DNA from: Verrucomicrobiota bacterium JB022
GTDB lineage: Bacteria > Verrucomicrobiota > Verrucomicrobiia > Opitutales > Oceanipulchritudinaceae
Direction of reading: 5' to 3'
Length of the DNA stretch: 64,000 nucleotides
NCBI GenBank assembly: GCA_030673845.1
Contig: JAUTCQ010000006.1
Coordinates: forward strand, 62,001-126,000
The position numbers were made by a program, and so were the translations under genes. This document shows, in pieces, positions 16,522 through 25,517 of this stretch (position 1 is the first letter of the stretch; each line of letters begins with the position of its first letter). The notes beneath the pieces were generated by a model. It was given only the letters and a program-made list of their open reading frames with translations. It was not told where the DNA came from and searched no databases.

Positions 16522-18516
16522 ATGCGCCGCCTGTTTTACGCCAGTCTTGCCCTCGCGGCTCCGCTTTTGAGCGCGGAAGTCACCATTACGCCGGTCGACC
16601 GGATGGCGCTCGCGCTGCAGGCCCAGCGGCAGGGCGATTGGCGCACGGCCGAGCTGCACCTGACGAAGCTGCACGAGCTGTCGCCCAACGACCCGCGCGT
16701 AAACCAGATGCTGGGCGAAGTCCGCTCCAAGCAACCGCCCGAGGGCAAGCTGCTCGATCTGGTGGAGCTGGAGAGCGAGCGGCTGGAGCCCAGCGGGCCG
16801 GTGGTCCGCCCGACGCCCAAGCCTGCCCCGGTAGCGGTGGACGAGCCAGAGCCGGAAGCCGATTTGGCCAAGTTGGAAAAATCGCGCTGGCAGACGCGGA
16901 GTCGGCTGCTGGAGCGGGTGGAGGATTCGTGGCAGTGGCCGGAAAGCGAGTCGCGCCTGGCCGAGCCCCGCCCCACGCCGGAGACGGAGGCGCTGCGCAG
17001 TCGGCTCGACACAGTGGTGCTGCCGCGTGTCAGCTTTACCAGCATGCCGCTGAGCCGCGTGCTCGACGCCCTCTCGACCATGAGCGAGGAATTCGACCCG
17101 GCAGGCGGCGTCAACCTCGTGCTGATGGATCCCGGCGGCAACGACCCGGACGTGACGATCACCCTGCGCGGGCTGTCGCTGGCGCGCGTGCTCGATCTGG
17201 CGGCGGGCAGCGTGGGCTACGAATACGACGTGCAGCCCGATGCGGTGGTGGTGCGGCCTCGGGTGGGGCCGGGCACCAACCTGGAGACGGCGTTCTTCCC
17301 GCTCAACCGTTCGACCCTGATTCGCCTGATCGGCGTGCCGGAGCGCGAGCTGGCGGGCGAGGCGATCGACCCCTTTGCCCCGGCCCCGGCGCTGGAGTCG
17401 GGCGCGCCGAGTGGGCGGCTGCGTTCGCAGGAGGAGGCGTTGCGGGCGTTTCTGCAGCGGGCGGGCGTGCCCTTCGAAGGCGTGGCGGGGGCCAACCTTG
17501 CGCTGGCCGACGGGCAGATGATCGTGACGCAGACGCCGCGCAACCTCGAACGCGTGCGCAACCTCCTGCGCCGTTACCGCGAGGTGAAGCAGGTCGAGAT
17601 CGAGGCGCGTTTCATCGAGGTGCAGCAGGGCGACCTGGAGGAGATCGGCTTCAACTGGCAGGTGACGAGCGGCAACGACCGTTATCGCTCCGGCAATCGG
17701 CGGCTGTCGCAGGCCATCAGCCCCACCTCCGCCGGCAACGCCCTGCGCATCACCGGGCCCAGCGCCGGCCCTTCGGGCGAGCTGACGGTGCCGCAAGACG
17801 CGCCCCAGCTCTCGCGCGAGATCGACCTCGGGGCCGACGTGGTCGACCCGCTGGCCGACATCTCGGGCGTGCTGGGCGGCGCGCAGGTGCAGCTACTGTT
17901 GCGCGCGCTGGAGCGCAAGACGGGTAACGACCTGCTGAGCGCGCCCAAAGTCACCGTGCTTTCGGGCAAGACGGCGGAGATCGTGGTCGCACAGGAGCTG
18001 CGTTACCCGCAGAACTTTGGCGACCTTGACGCGCAGGTGGGCCGAGGCGATTCCGACGCGGGCAGCGCGGGCGTGGCCATCACCACCGGCACCCCGCGCG
18101 ACTTCACCACCCGCAATGTGGGCGTCGAAATGGCCGTGACCCCAACGGTGGAGGAAGACGACAGCATCAGCCTGTTGCTGGAGCCGCAAGTGACCGAGTT
18201 CGAAGGATTTGTCGAATACGGCGGCACCAGTGTCGCGATCTCCAGCGGCAACACCGTCACGGTGCCCAGCGGCTTTTACCAGCCGATCTTCAGCGTGCGC
18301 AAGGTGAAGACCGAAGTCACCATCTGGGACGGCGCCACGGTCGTCATGGGCGGCCTCACCCGCGAGCAGGCGGTCAAGATCGAAGACAAAGTCCCCCTCC
18401 TCGGCGACATCCCCCTGCTCGGCCGCCTCTTTCGCTCCGAAGGAGAGTCGACACAGAAGCGAAACTTGCTCATCTTCGTCAGCGCCCGGTTGGTTGATCC
18501 GGGCGGTGGGGAGTAG
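16522..18516 (+). CDS. PilQ/GspD-type secretin (outer-membrane channel)
   Basis: 664 residues. Signal peptide, then a TPR-like region ('QGDWRTAELHLTKLHELSPN'), a Pro-rich linker, N-domains (about 160-380) and the secretin core. Core motifs: 'VEIEARFIEVQQGDLEEIG' with 'FNWQV', 'LLSAPKVTVLSGKTAEI', 'VGVEMAVTPTVEEDDSISL', and near the end 'VVMGGLTREQAVKIEDKVP' with 'LLGDIPLLGRLFRS', the terminal secretin motif. It would form the outer-membrane ring for a type IV pilus or type II-like system. It closes the operon. The TPR-bearing N-terminus resembles Akkermansia Amuc_1098. Confidence 0.9.
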   Translation: MRRLFYASLALAAPLLSAEVTITPVDRMALALQAQRQGDWRTAELHLTKLHELSPNDPRVNQMLGEVRSKQPPEGKLLDLVELESERLEPSGPVVRPTPKPAPVAVDEPEPEADLAKLEKSRWQTRSRLLERVEDSWQWPESESRLAEPRPTPETEALRSRLDTVVLPRVSFTSMPLSRVLDALSTMSEEFDPAGGVNLVLMDPGGNDPDVTITLRGLSLARVLDLAAGSVGYEYDVQPDAVVVRPRVGPGTNLETAFFPLNRSTLIRLIGVPERELAGEAIDPFAPAPALESGAPSGRLRSQEEALRAFLQRAGVPFEGVAGANLALADGQMIVTQTPRNLERVRNLLRRYREVKQVEIEARFIEVQQGDLEEIGFNWQVTSGNDRYRSGNRRLSQAISPTSAGNALRITGPSAGPSGELTVPQDAPQLSREIDLGADVVDPLADISGVLGGAQVQLLLRALERKTGNDLLSAPKVTVLSGKTAEIVVAQELRYPQNFGDLDAQVGRGDSDAGSAGVAITTGTPRDFTTRNVGVEMAVTPTVEEDDSISLLLEPQVTEFEGFVEYGGTSVAISSGNTVTVPSGFYQPIFSVRKVKTEVTIWDGATVVMGGLTREQAVKIEDKVPLLGDIPLLGRLFRSEGESTQKRNLLIFVSARLVDPGGGE

Positions 18517-19669
18517 AAGATTCAAAAGGAGCTAAAAGGTGAGTCATTAGCTGATCCTCTTGTTTCTCAAGTATGTTTAGTGATCCATGGCTTGTTCTAA
18601 AAATTTCATCTTTAGCAATTTTTAGCCTTTCAAGGTAAGGGACGACTCGGCTTCTAACCATATTGATGTAGGTGTTTATATCCGTCTGAGAGGCCGGAAT
18701 TTTGTATCCGGAGCTGCTGCTAGCCACTATAACATTGTTGCTTCTGAGCTTGTTGATTATATTTCTGCGTAAGAAGTCCGTGTTTATCTTTTGATCTCTG
18801 AACTGTTCATTGAGATTTTCGCAAATGGCTGGACCGCTTAAATAGGAGTTAGGGTTTTCTAAATTGTAGTTGATTAGCATTTCCACTGTTGCGACGTGAT
18901 ATTCAAAGTCAGAATCATGTTCTTTGTTGCTGACGAAGATGTTTGCTAGCCTGATGCTGTGGTCAGCGATTATGCCATCATGCTTCTCCTGCTCTAAGCT
19001 TTCTGTAGTAGCTTCAACTGTAACAGGCGGGTATGGCCACCAGCTGCTTTGCAGTATATTTTTCCTCAAGATCTCAAGTACAGGGGGATAGCTGTTTGAA
19101 TCGTATTGCCGCCGTATATTTCCCGCAGCTAGGTCAGCGATTCCTAGGAGTGGTTCATCTTTGTCATTTGTGAACTGGAAATCGTAAATAGGCCAGAGGC
19201 TCTCCGAGAACTTGGACCTCAGATACGATTCGAATCCTTTCATGAAGTCGGGGCTTCCATATTCGTCAGCGCGTATCACGAGGTTTTCGTAGGACCGAAA
19301 AATCAAATCATAAATTTTTCGGTAGATATACTTAAAATAGCTTTTTTTGTACTGAAGACCCGAGAATTTATGGATGTTACGTTTGTCAATTGAAAGAATA
19401 ACGATCTTAAAGCCTCCCATGGCCATCTCGTTAAGAATTAGATTAATCCGAGGCTTGTTGCCGCTCTTTAGCTTGCTGGTCTTCATTCCATTCCCCCCGA
19501 ACTGCTTGTTCTTGATCTCTAGCGCGGCTAGGCGTTGAGAGTGGATCAAGCTTTCGGGAACAACCACTGCTGCTATTACATAGAATGGGCTTTCACCTTT
19601 TTTATCCGCATTTAGATCTGTGTTACCGGATTCATCTAAAAATACCCATGTCCTCTCTGCGGTCATCAT
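18479..19669 (-). CDS. DUF3800 domain protein (AT-rich, probably acquired)
   Basis: 396 residues. 'FLDESGN' at 10-16 and 'GIADLAAG' at 176-183 are the two hallmark motifs of DUF3800, a predicted RNase-H-like nuclease fold often found among mobile and defence genes. The C-terminal half (about 220-380) looks like a winged-helix-containing extension. Base composition is clearly richer in A+T than the surroundings. The 3' end runs 38 bp into the end of the secretin gene on the opposite strand, so its last 12 residues are antisense to it. Start may be 19669 or 19666 (ATGATG). Confidence 0.82.
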   Translation of the reverse strand: MMTAERTWVFLDESGNTDLNADKKGESPFYVIAAVVVPESLIHSQRLAALEIKNKQFGGNGMKTSKLKSGNKPRINLILNEMAMGGFKIVILSIDKRNIHKFSGLQYKKSYFKYIYRKIYDLIFRSYENLVIRADEYGSPDFMKGFESYLRSKFSESLWPIYDFQFTNDKDEPLLGIADLAAGNIRRQYDSNSYPPVLEILRKNILQSSWWPYPPVTVEATTESLEQEKHDGIIADHSIRLANIFVSNKEHDSDFEYHVATVEMLINYNLENPNSYLSGPAICENLNEQFRDQKINTDFLRRNIINKLRSNNVIVASSSSGYKIPASQTDINTYINMVRSRVVPYLERLKIAKDEIFRTSHGSLNILEKQEDQLMTHLLAPFESSTPHRPDQPTGR

Positions 19670-19753
19670 GAGCCGCGAGATTAAACTGCGTCCAAAGAGA
19701 TTTAAAGAAGTAAATAACCTATTTTTAGTTATGTCTATGTACTGGAGAGAGCG

Positions 19754-19981
19754 CTACCAAAAGAGCTTCTCGCGCAATCGGGCATGAACTTCTTCCGCCG
19801 GAATGGGCTGGACCTTACCACTTTCGAGGTCGTGCAAGCGGCGAACGATTTCGGCCTCCCAGGCTGGGCTGAGGTCGTCGCCCTGCTCAAAACTCTCTAA
19901 TAGCTGCTTCACCAGGTAAGTCCGATCTTCCTTGGGCAAAGCCAAGGCTTCCCGGCAGAGCGTTTCCGTTCGCGTGTCCAT
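19754..19981 (-). CDS. Addiction-module antitoxin-like protein (RelB/ParD class), no toxin adjacent
   Basis: 75 residues, start set at 'MDTRTE'. 'LPKEDRTYLVKQLLESFEQG', 'AWEAEIVRRLHDLESGKVQP' and 'IPAEEVHARLREKL' match the small 'putative addiction module component' family, whose partner is normally a RelE/ParE toxin placed directly downstream. Here only 84 bp separate it from the DUF3800 gene and no toxin frame is present. It is a probable orphan, or a remnant left when the DUF3800 gene arrived. Confidence 0.75.
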   Translation of the reverse strand: MDTRTETLCREALALPKEDRTYLVKQLLESFEQGDDLSPAWEAEIVRRLHDLESGKVQPIPAEEVHARLREKLFW

Positions 19982-20084
19982 GCCGATAATATGAAGTCCC
20001 ACCGCTCACACGTCAATCGAACCGCTCGCGCCCACCTCCGTTTGACCCCCTGCCGTCTCTGTAGTATCGTCGGGTCAACGCGTT

Positions 20085-21497
20085 ATGGGATTAGAACTGG
20101 AATATCACTCGCTGGCGGAGGCGGCGGAGAGCGCGCAGCGTCTGCTCGACGATAATTGGCAGGGCACGCATACGCTGCCGGCCAAGGGCATGTATCCGCA
20201 CGCGTGGTCGTGGGACAGTGCGTTTGTGGCCATCGGGCGCGCACGGTATTCTCCGGAGCGGGGGGCGGAGGAGCTGCGCAACTACTTCCGCGGGCAGTGG
20301 CGCAACGGCATGTGCCCGCACATCGTCTTTACGGATTGGGAGACCGATTACACGCCGGGGCCGCAGTATTGGGAGACGCATTTCCGCAGCGACGATGCGC
20401 CGGACGACGTACCGACGAGTGGATTGATCCAGCCGCCGATCCACGCGACGGCGGCCTGGCATGTCGCGCGGTTGTGGGACGACGAGGCGGCGCGCACGGC
20501 CTTCCTGCGCGAGATCTACCCCAAGCTGAGCGCCTGGCACGACTACCTGTACCGCGAGCGCGACCCGTTGGGCGAGGGGCTGGTTTACATCCGCCACCCG
20601 TGGGAGAGCGGGCGCGACAATTCGCCGGTGTGGGACCAGTTGCTGAGGCGCTTCGACCTCCAGGCGATCGACATCCCGCAATACCGGCGCGGAGACGGCG
20701 ACAACTGGAAGGAGGCGGGCCGCCCGAGTAACGCGGAATACGATGCGTATATGTTTCTCGCCGAGCAGGCCAAGCGGGAGGGCTACCGCGAGCGTTCGCT
20801 GCAGCGCGTCTGCCCCTTCCTCGTGCAGGATTTGCTCTCGAACACGGTGCTGGTGCAGGCCGAGCTGGATTTGATGGAGATTGCGCGCGCCATCGGCGAA
20901 GACGTGGACGGCCACCAGGCGCGGGCGGACAAGACGGCGGAGGCCATGCGCCGCAAGCTGTGGGATGGCCATCTCAATACCTTCCTGCCCTACGATATTC
21001 AGCAGGGGCGTCGCTTGCACAGCCACGAGCTGGGCGGCTTCACTCCGCTCTTTGCCCGCATCCCCAACGACGAGCAGGCGGCCCAACTGGTGGAGCAGAT
21101 CAAGAGCGAGGCCTACTCTGGCAGTTGCCACTACCGCAGCTTCACCGCCGCCGGCTACAGCCGCATCGAGTCGGGCTACCAGCCTCGCAATTACTGGCGC
21201 GGGCCGCTCTGGCTCAACATCAACTGGCTGATCTACCGGGGCCTACTCGACTATGGCGAACACGAATGGCTCGCCAATCGCTTGTTGCGCTCGATCTACG
21301 TGCTGCCGCTGCTCTCCGGCTTTCGCGAGCATTACAACGCCGAGAATGGGGAAGGGCAGGGCGCGAAGGATTTCTCGTGGTCGGCCGCGCTCTTTCTGGA
21401 GGAGTTCCACTCCGGCAGCTTCGAGCGCCTCGGCATCGACCCCAACGCAGAGATCGGCAGCTACCAGGCCGCGCTAGAGCTGGGGGTGGAGGAGTAG
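20085..21497 (+). CDS. GH63-like / MGH1-type glycoside hydrolase
   Basis: 470 residues with the all-helical (alpha/alpha)6 toroid signature pieces of GH63-like enzymes: 'YPHAWSWDSAFVAIG' near the start, 'WESGRDNSPVWD', 'PRNYWRGPLWLNINWLIYRG', and the C-terminal 'EHYNAENGEGQGAKDFSWSA'. No signal peptide, so cytoplasmic. Relatives hydrolyse alpha-linked sugars such as mannosylglycerate, glucosylglycerate or trehalose-like solutes. It has ordinary high-G+C codon use and lies between two AT-rich genes. The exact substrate cannot be assigned. Confidence 0.82.
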   Translation: MGLELEYHSLAEAAESAQRLLDDNWQGTHTLPAKGMYPHAWSWDSAFVAIGRARYSPERGAEELRNYFRGQWRNGMCPHIVFTDWETDYTPGPQYWETHFRSDDAPDDVPTSGLIQPPIHATAAWHVARLWDDEAARTAFLREIYPKLSAWHDYLYRERDPLGEGLVYIRHPWESGRDNSPVWDQLLRRFDLQAIDIPQYRRGDGDNWKEAGRPSNAEYDAYMFLAEQAKREGYRERSLQRVCPFLVQDLLSNTVLVQAELDLMEIARAIGEDVDGHQARADKTAEAMRRKLWDGHLNTFLPYDIQQGRRLHSHELGGFTPLFARIPNDEQAAQLVEQIKSEAYSGSCHYRSFTAAGYSRIESGYQPRNYWRGPLWLNINWLIYRGLLDYGEHEWLANRLLRSIYVLPLLSGFREHYNAENGEGQGAKDFSWSAALFLEEFHSGSFERLGIDPNAEIGSYQAALELGVEE

Positions 21498-21524
21498 GGG
21501 GGAGGGGGCCGCTCGACCGGAGGA

Positions 21525-23207
21525 TCAGCGGATTTGCCACGTGGCAACCGCCAAGTCCGCAAGCTTGCGCTGGCGGTCCATTATTGCTTCAAAATCCCAT
21601 CTTTCATATTCCGAAATCTCACGTGTTATGGATAGCTTTGATCGTGAGTAGACAGCCTTTTTATTCTCAAAAGGCTGATTTCCGATGTTAGAATTCTCCG
21701 AAGTGGGTAGCAACGTCAAGTTGCCAAGTCTATTCACATATGACTCAGCTGTGGTCCTATTTTGATTCCACTCTGGCGAGGGAGACTCTGGTAGGATATG
21801 TTCAAGATTTACGTCGTCAGGATTGTCGTTGGCTATCAATTCTGAATTCTCTCTACGATTTTTTTGATTTTCTAGCGCGCAAAGATAATAGCGTGCTAAA
21901 TAGCTCTTACCGACGGATGCGGTGATAAACGCCTCTTTGAATTGAGCATCTGAGGGTATATCTTTTTTTGATGCTTCCTTGAGTGACTTGTAGTTGGTAA
22001 TCTCACCACTAGTTATGTTTTTTGCCTTTGTCGCATAGAAAATCTCTAAGTCGCTGCTTCCTAATCGGCCTAGAATGTAAAATCGAACAGAAAGGGAGAC
22101 TAATAGTTGCAAGGTTAGTTCAGTGTCTTTCTTGTTGAAGTTTTGGAGCGCAGCAAGTATAAGTGGGCGGACCTGAGTCATGCGGAGCAGGTTGAGCGTT
22201 GCCATGTGCATTCTGGTGGTATGGGAATAGGCGTTCCATACCTCATGGTTTGGGTTTAGAATGGCAGCATAGACTTTGGCACCTTCGCCGAAAAGACAGG
22301 CAGTGTCGATAGCCGATTGCATACTGGTGACCCTAGATCGAATGCTCTCATACAGCTCTCGCTCCCTCGTGAGCCCCTGCTGAGTGGACCACATGTGGCG
22401 GATATAAGAAATGGTGTATTTTTCCGCTTCAACCGCAGAAAGAGCGCTGGTCATTGCGGACCAATAGTGTTGCGCTTCATTGATTCGATCTCCAGCGCGA
22501 TTGAAAAGGAAGTTCTTTAGAAGATCAGAAATTGCAAGATCAAGCCCTCTATCGTTCAGGGTTTCAAAAATTGTAAATGCATTCGCTCCGTCTGGAACTT
22601 GTACCCGAATTACCTTTGCTTGTTTGTCTAAGAAGTCCAACCAATCCATTAAATGATTAGATGGGTCGTTCCTAGTTTGTGCTAGGTTTTTAACATGCCG
22701 CCTGGCGAGTTCTGCGGCTTTCTTGATGTTCTTATGTGAATCGCTTCCAGTTTCAATTGTTTTTTTCCTTTTTTGATTTTCGTACTTTAATACAAACTTT
22801 AAAAAGAAGTCGTTGTCCGTCGTGTTAAGCGTGAGGTTAGGCTGTAGTTCCTGTGTCCTCCGGTTCTGCGAAAGTAGGTAATCGCTCTCAAGGCTCGTGG
22901 CGCGGGCAGCGTCTTTGGATTCTATAAGATAATCTCTTATTGCCGCTATGAGAATTGAGCAGGTCGCAAGTCTTTGTTGACCGTCAACAACCTGATAGGA
23001 CCTCTTATCTTCAAGCAAAACGATTGACCCTAGGAAATATTCCTTTCGGCCTTCGCTAATAGCGGTTTCAATATCTTTATATAGATCTTCAATATGTCGA
23101 GATTCCCATGCATAAGACCGCTGGTAGCAGGGCACGACCAAGTTTTTTTCTTTTAAGATGCTGCCGATTCCTGAGATAGTGAAGTCAATGCTATTATTAT
23201 GTGACAT
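21525..23207 (-). CDS. DUF262-DUF1524 (GmrSD-like) restriction/nuclease protein, AT-rich
   Basis: 560 residues. The N-terminal DUF262 domain shows 'CYQRSYAW' (27-34) and 'VVDGQQRL' with DGQQR at 75-79, the NTP-handling motif. The C-terminal DUF1524 domain carries an HNH-like nuclease motif: 'LEHILPES' (His470) and 'NRLGNLTLL' (492-500), with a following Asn. This is the fused GmrSD plan of type IV restriction, which attacks modified phage DNA. Codon use and base composition are strongly AT-rich, as in the DUF3800 gene 2 kb away, pointing to acquisition. No integrase is nearby. Confidence 0.85.
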   Translation of the reverse strand: MSHNNSIDFTISGIGSILKEKNLVVPCYQRSYAWESRHIEDLYKDIETAISEGRKEYFLGSIVLLEDKRSYQVVDGQQRLATCSILIAAIRDYLIESKDAARATSLESDYLLSQNRRTQELQPNLTLNTTDNDFFLKFVLKYENQKRKKTIETGSDSHKNIKKAAELARRHVKNLAQTRNDPSNHLMDWLDFLDKQAKVIRVQVPDGANAFTIFETLNDRGLDLAISDLLKNFLFNRAGDRINEAQHYWSAMTSALSAVEAEKYTISYIRHMWSTQQGLTRERELYESIRSRVTSMQSAIDTACLFGEGAKVYAAILNPNHEVWNAYSHTTRMHMATLNLLRMTQVRPLILAALQNFNKKDTELTLQLLVSLSVRFYILGRLGSSDLEIFYATKAKNITSGEITNYKSLKEASKKDIPSDAQFKEAFITASVGKSYLARYYLCALENQKNRRENSELIANDNPDDVNLEHILPESPSPEWNQNRTTAESYVNRLGNLTLLPTSENSNIGNQPFENKKAVYSRSKLSITREISEYERWDFEAIMDRQRKLADLAVATWQIR

Positions 23208-23321
23208 AGGTTTGCTTTTTCGCTTTTTTAGCCGTTCTTCCTGCGGTGATCAAGGAAATATCCTCACGGCTTAGCGCAGAGACGGCTTTGAACCTTCTGC
23301 CTTCCCCCGCGCACATCCCTT

Positions 23322-23351
23322 CTTGAAATCTCGCCGGAACGCGCCTTATCT
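23322..23351 (+). promoter_or_regulatory. Candidate promoter of htpG (sigma-70 or heat-shock type)
   Basis: TTGAAA (23323-23328) and TTATCT (23346-23351) are separated by 17 bp, a good sigma-70 layout 55 bp before the ATG. Extended with flanking bases it reads CTTGAAA-N15-CCTTATCT, reminiscent of the sigma-32 consensus. No CIRCE inverted repeat is visible. Confidence 0.42.
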
Positions 23352-23405
23352 TTCTCGCTTCGCTTTTTCTGCAACGCTTTACCCGACTTTACTGACGATC
23401 CACAT

Positions 23406-25268
23406 ATGGCAAACCAAGCAACCGAGACGCATACGTTTCAGGCCGAGGTGCGACAGCTCCTCGACATCGTCATCCACTCGCTCTATACCGACCGCGAGAT
23501 ATTCCTGCGCGAGCTGGTGTCCAACGCATCGGACTCGCTCGAAAAGCTGCGCCACTACCAGCTGAAGGGGGCTGAGCTCTACGACGCCGACCTGCCGCTG
23601 GAGATCAACGTGATCACCAACGAGGAGACGGGCACGATTACGATCCAGGACTACGGCATCGGCCTCACTCACGAGGAGCTGATCGAAAACCTCGGCACCA
23701 TCGCGCACAGCGGCTCCAAGGCTTTCGCCGCCGCGCTGAAGGAGGCCAAGGAAACGGGTGCCGACGCGACCCAACTGATCGGCCAGTTTGGCGTGGGCTT
23801 CTACAGCGCCTTCATGGTCGCCGACGAAGTGAAGGTCTACACGCACTCCTACAAGGGCGAGGGCCAGAGCCTCGTCTGGACTTGCGACGGCTCCGGCAGC
23901 TACACGATCGAAGAAGCGCCCGATACCCAGCGTCGCGGGGCCAAGATCGTGCTCAAGCTGAAGGAAGAGGCGAAGGACTTCGCCAAGAAGGAGCGCGTGC
24001 AGGAGATCCTCAAGCGTTACAGCAGCTTCGTGACGCACCCGCTCAAGCTCAACCACGAGCGCGTCAACCAGCTCGACGCCCTCTGGATGCGCAGCAAGAG
24101 CGACGTGAAGCCGGAGGAATACACCGAGTTTTACAAGTTCCAGGCCAACGCTTTCGACGAGCCGCGCTACACCCTGCACTTCAGCGCCGATGCGCCGCTG
24201 GCGATCAACACGCTGCTCTTCGTGCCGCAGGAAAACCTGGAGCGCTTCGGCTTCGGCAAGTTCGAGCCCAGCGTGTCGCTCTACTGCAAGAAGGTGCTGA
24301 TCGACTCCAAGCCCGAGGGCCTGCTGCCCGAGTGGCTGCGCTTCCTCAAGGGCGTCGTCGACAGCGCCGACCTGCCGCTCAACATCTCCCGCGAGTCGAT
24401 GCAGGACAGCGCGCTGGTGCAAAAGCTGAGCAAGGTCATCACCAACCGCTTCATCAAGTTCCTTGGCGAAGAGGCCGACAAGCGCCCCGAGGCCTACGCA
24501 GAGTTTTACGACACCTTCGGCAACTTCATCAAGGAGGGCGTCTCCAACGACTTCACGCACAAGGACAAGCTGGCCAAGCTCTTGCGCTTCGAGAGCAGCC
24601 TGACCGAAGGCGGCAAGCTGACCAGCCTCGACGACTACATCGGCCGGATGAAGGATGGCCAGGACACGATCTATTACCTGCAAGGGCCGAGCCGCAAGTC
24701 CATCGAAGAAGGGCCGTATCTGGAAGCCTTCAAGGCGCAAAACATCGAAGTGCTCTTCCTCTACGAGCCGATCGATGAGTTTGTGCTGGGCCGCCTCGGC
24801 ACCTACAGCGAGAAGAAGCTGCTCTCGGCCGACAGCGCCGAAGCCGCACTCGAAGACGTGCAGGGCGAAGGCGAGCCGCTGGGCGAAACCGAATCCAAAG
24901 AGCTGACCGACTGGCTCAAGGAGCGCCTCGGCGAGAAGGTGAAGGAGGTCAAGACCTCCAAGCGTCTCGTGGGCAGCCCGGCCGCCGCGCTCAATACCGA
25001 CAGCTTTATGTCGCCCAACCTGCGCCGCGTGTTGCGCCAGACCCAAGGGGACGACGCGATGCCGCCGATGCAGATCCAGCTCGACCTCAACCCGCGCCAC
25101 CCGCTGGTCAAGCAGCTGCACACGCTCAAGGGCACCGACCCGGAGCTGGCGGGCCTGATCGCCGACCAGATCTACGACAACAGCATGGCGGCTGCCGGCT
25201 TTGTCGAAGACCCGCGCTCGATGGTCAACCGCGTTTACGACCTGCTCAACCGCCTCGCCCAGAAGTAG
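23406..25268 (+). CDS. htpG: Chaperone protein HtpG (Hsp90)
   Basis: 620 residues, normal length. The GHKL ATPase domain has 'IFLRELVSNASDSLEKLR' (motif with the catalytic Glu and Asn), 'QDYGIGLTHEELIENLGTIA', and 'GQFGVGFYSAFMVAD'. The middle domain includes 'LPLNISRESMQ', the conserved catalytic-loop arginine region, and the C-terminal dimerisation domain ends '...YDLLNRLAQK'. It is a cytosolic ATP-dependent chaperone induced by heat. A possible heat-shock-like promoter lies upstream and a strong terminator follows; it is a single-gene unit. Confidence 0.97.
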   Translation: MANQATETHTFQAEVRQLLDIVIHSLYTDREIFLRELVSNASDSLEKLRHYQLKGAELYDADLPLEINVITNEETGTITIQDYGIGLTHEELIENLGTIAHSGSKAFAAALKEAKETGADATQLIGQFGVGFYSAFMVADEVKVYTHSYKGEGQSLVWTCDGSGSYTIEEAPDTQRRGAKIVLKLKEEAKDFAKKERVQEILKRYSSFVTHPLKLNHERVNQLDALWMRSKSDVKPEEYTEFYKFQANAFDEPRYTLHFSADAPLAINTLLFVPQENLERFGFGKFEPSVSLYCKKVLIDSKPEGLLPEWLRFLKGVVDSADLPLNISRESMQDSALVQKLSKVITNRFIKFLGEEADKRPEAYAEFYDTFGNFIKEGVSNDFTHKDKLAKLLRFESSLTEGGKLTSLDDYIGRMKDGQDTIYYLQGPSRKSIEEGPYLEAFKAQNIEVLFLYEPIDEFVLGRLGTYSEKKLLSADSAEAALEDVQGEGEPLGETESKELTDWLKERLGEKVKEVKTSKRLVGSPAAALNTDSFMSPNLRRVLRQTQGDDAMPPMQIQLDLNPRHPLVKQLHTLKGTDPELAGLIADQIYDNSMAAAGFVEDPRSMVNRVYDLLNRLAQK

Positions 25269-25298
25269 GGGGTACAGGGCAGTCGATTTTTCCTCACG

Positions 25299-25326
25299 GG
25301 CACCCTCTTTGCAGGGTGCCTTTTTT
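25299..25326 (+). terminator. Intrinsic terminator of htpG
   Basis: A perfect 8-bp stem GGCACCCT/AGGGTGCC with a 6-nt loop, followed by six T, lies 30 bp after the htpG stop codon. Confidence 0.92.
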
Positions 25327-25517
25327 GTGGCTTCGCGGGAGGGGCGGCCGTGATGCGAGGATAGACGGTTAAGCCCTGTCTATAAAATCCGAGTTATAGG
25401 GTGAATTCTGGCTTGATTCCGCTGGGTATACCTCTCGGTAGCGTCAGGCTTTAACCTTGCCAATTCGGGTGCGCCGAAGCATGCTCTGCCCCCTGTCCGC
25501 TTGTCCTTTATTGCGTT

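Noticed and set aside
23379-25121. 580-codon open frame antisense to htpG
   Set aside because: Shadow of a strongly biased gene; low-complexity composition and no motif.
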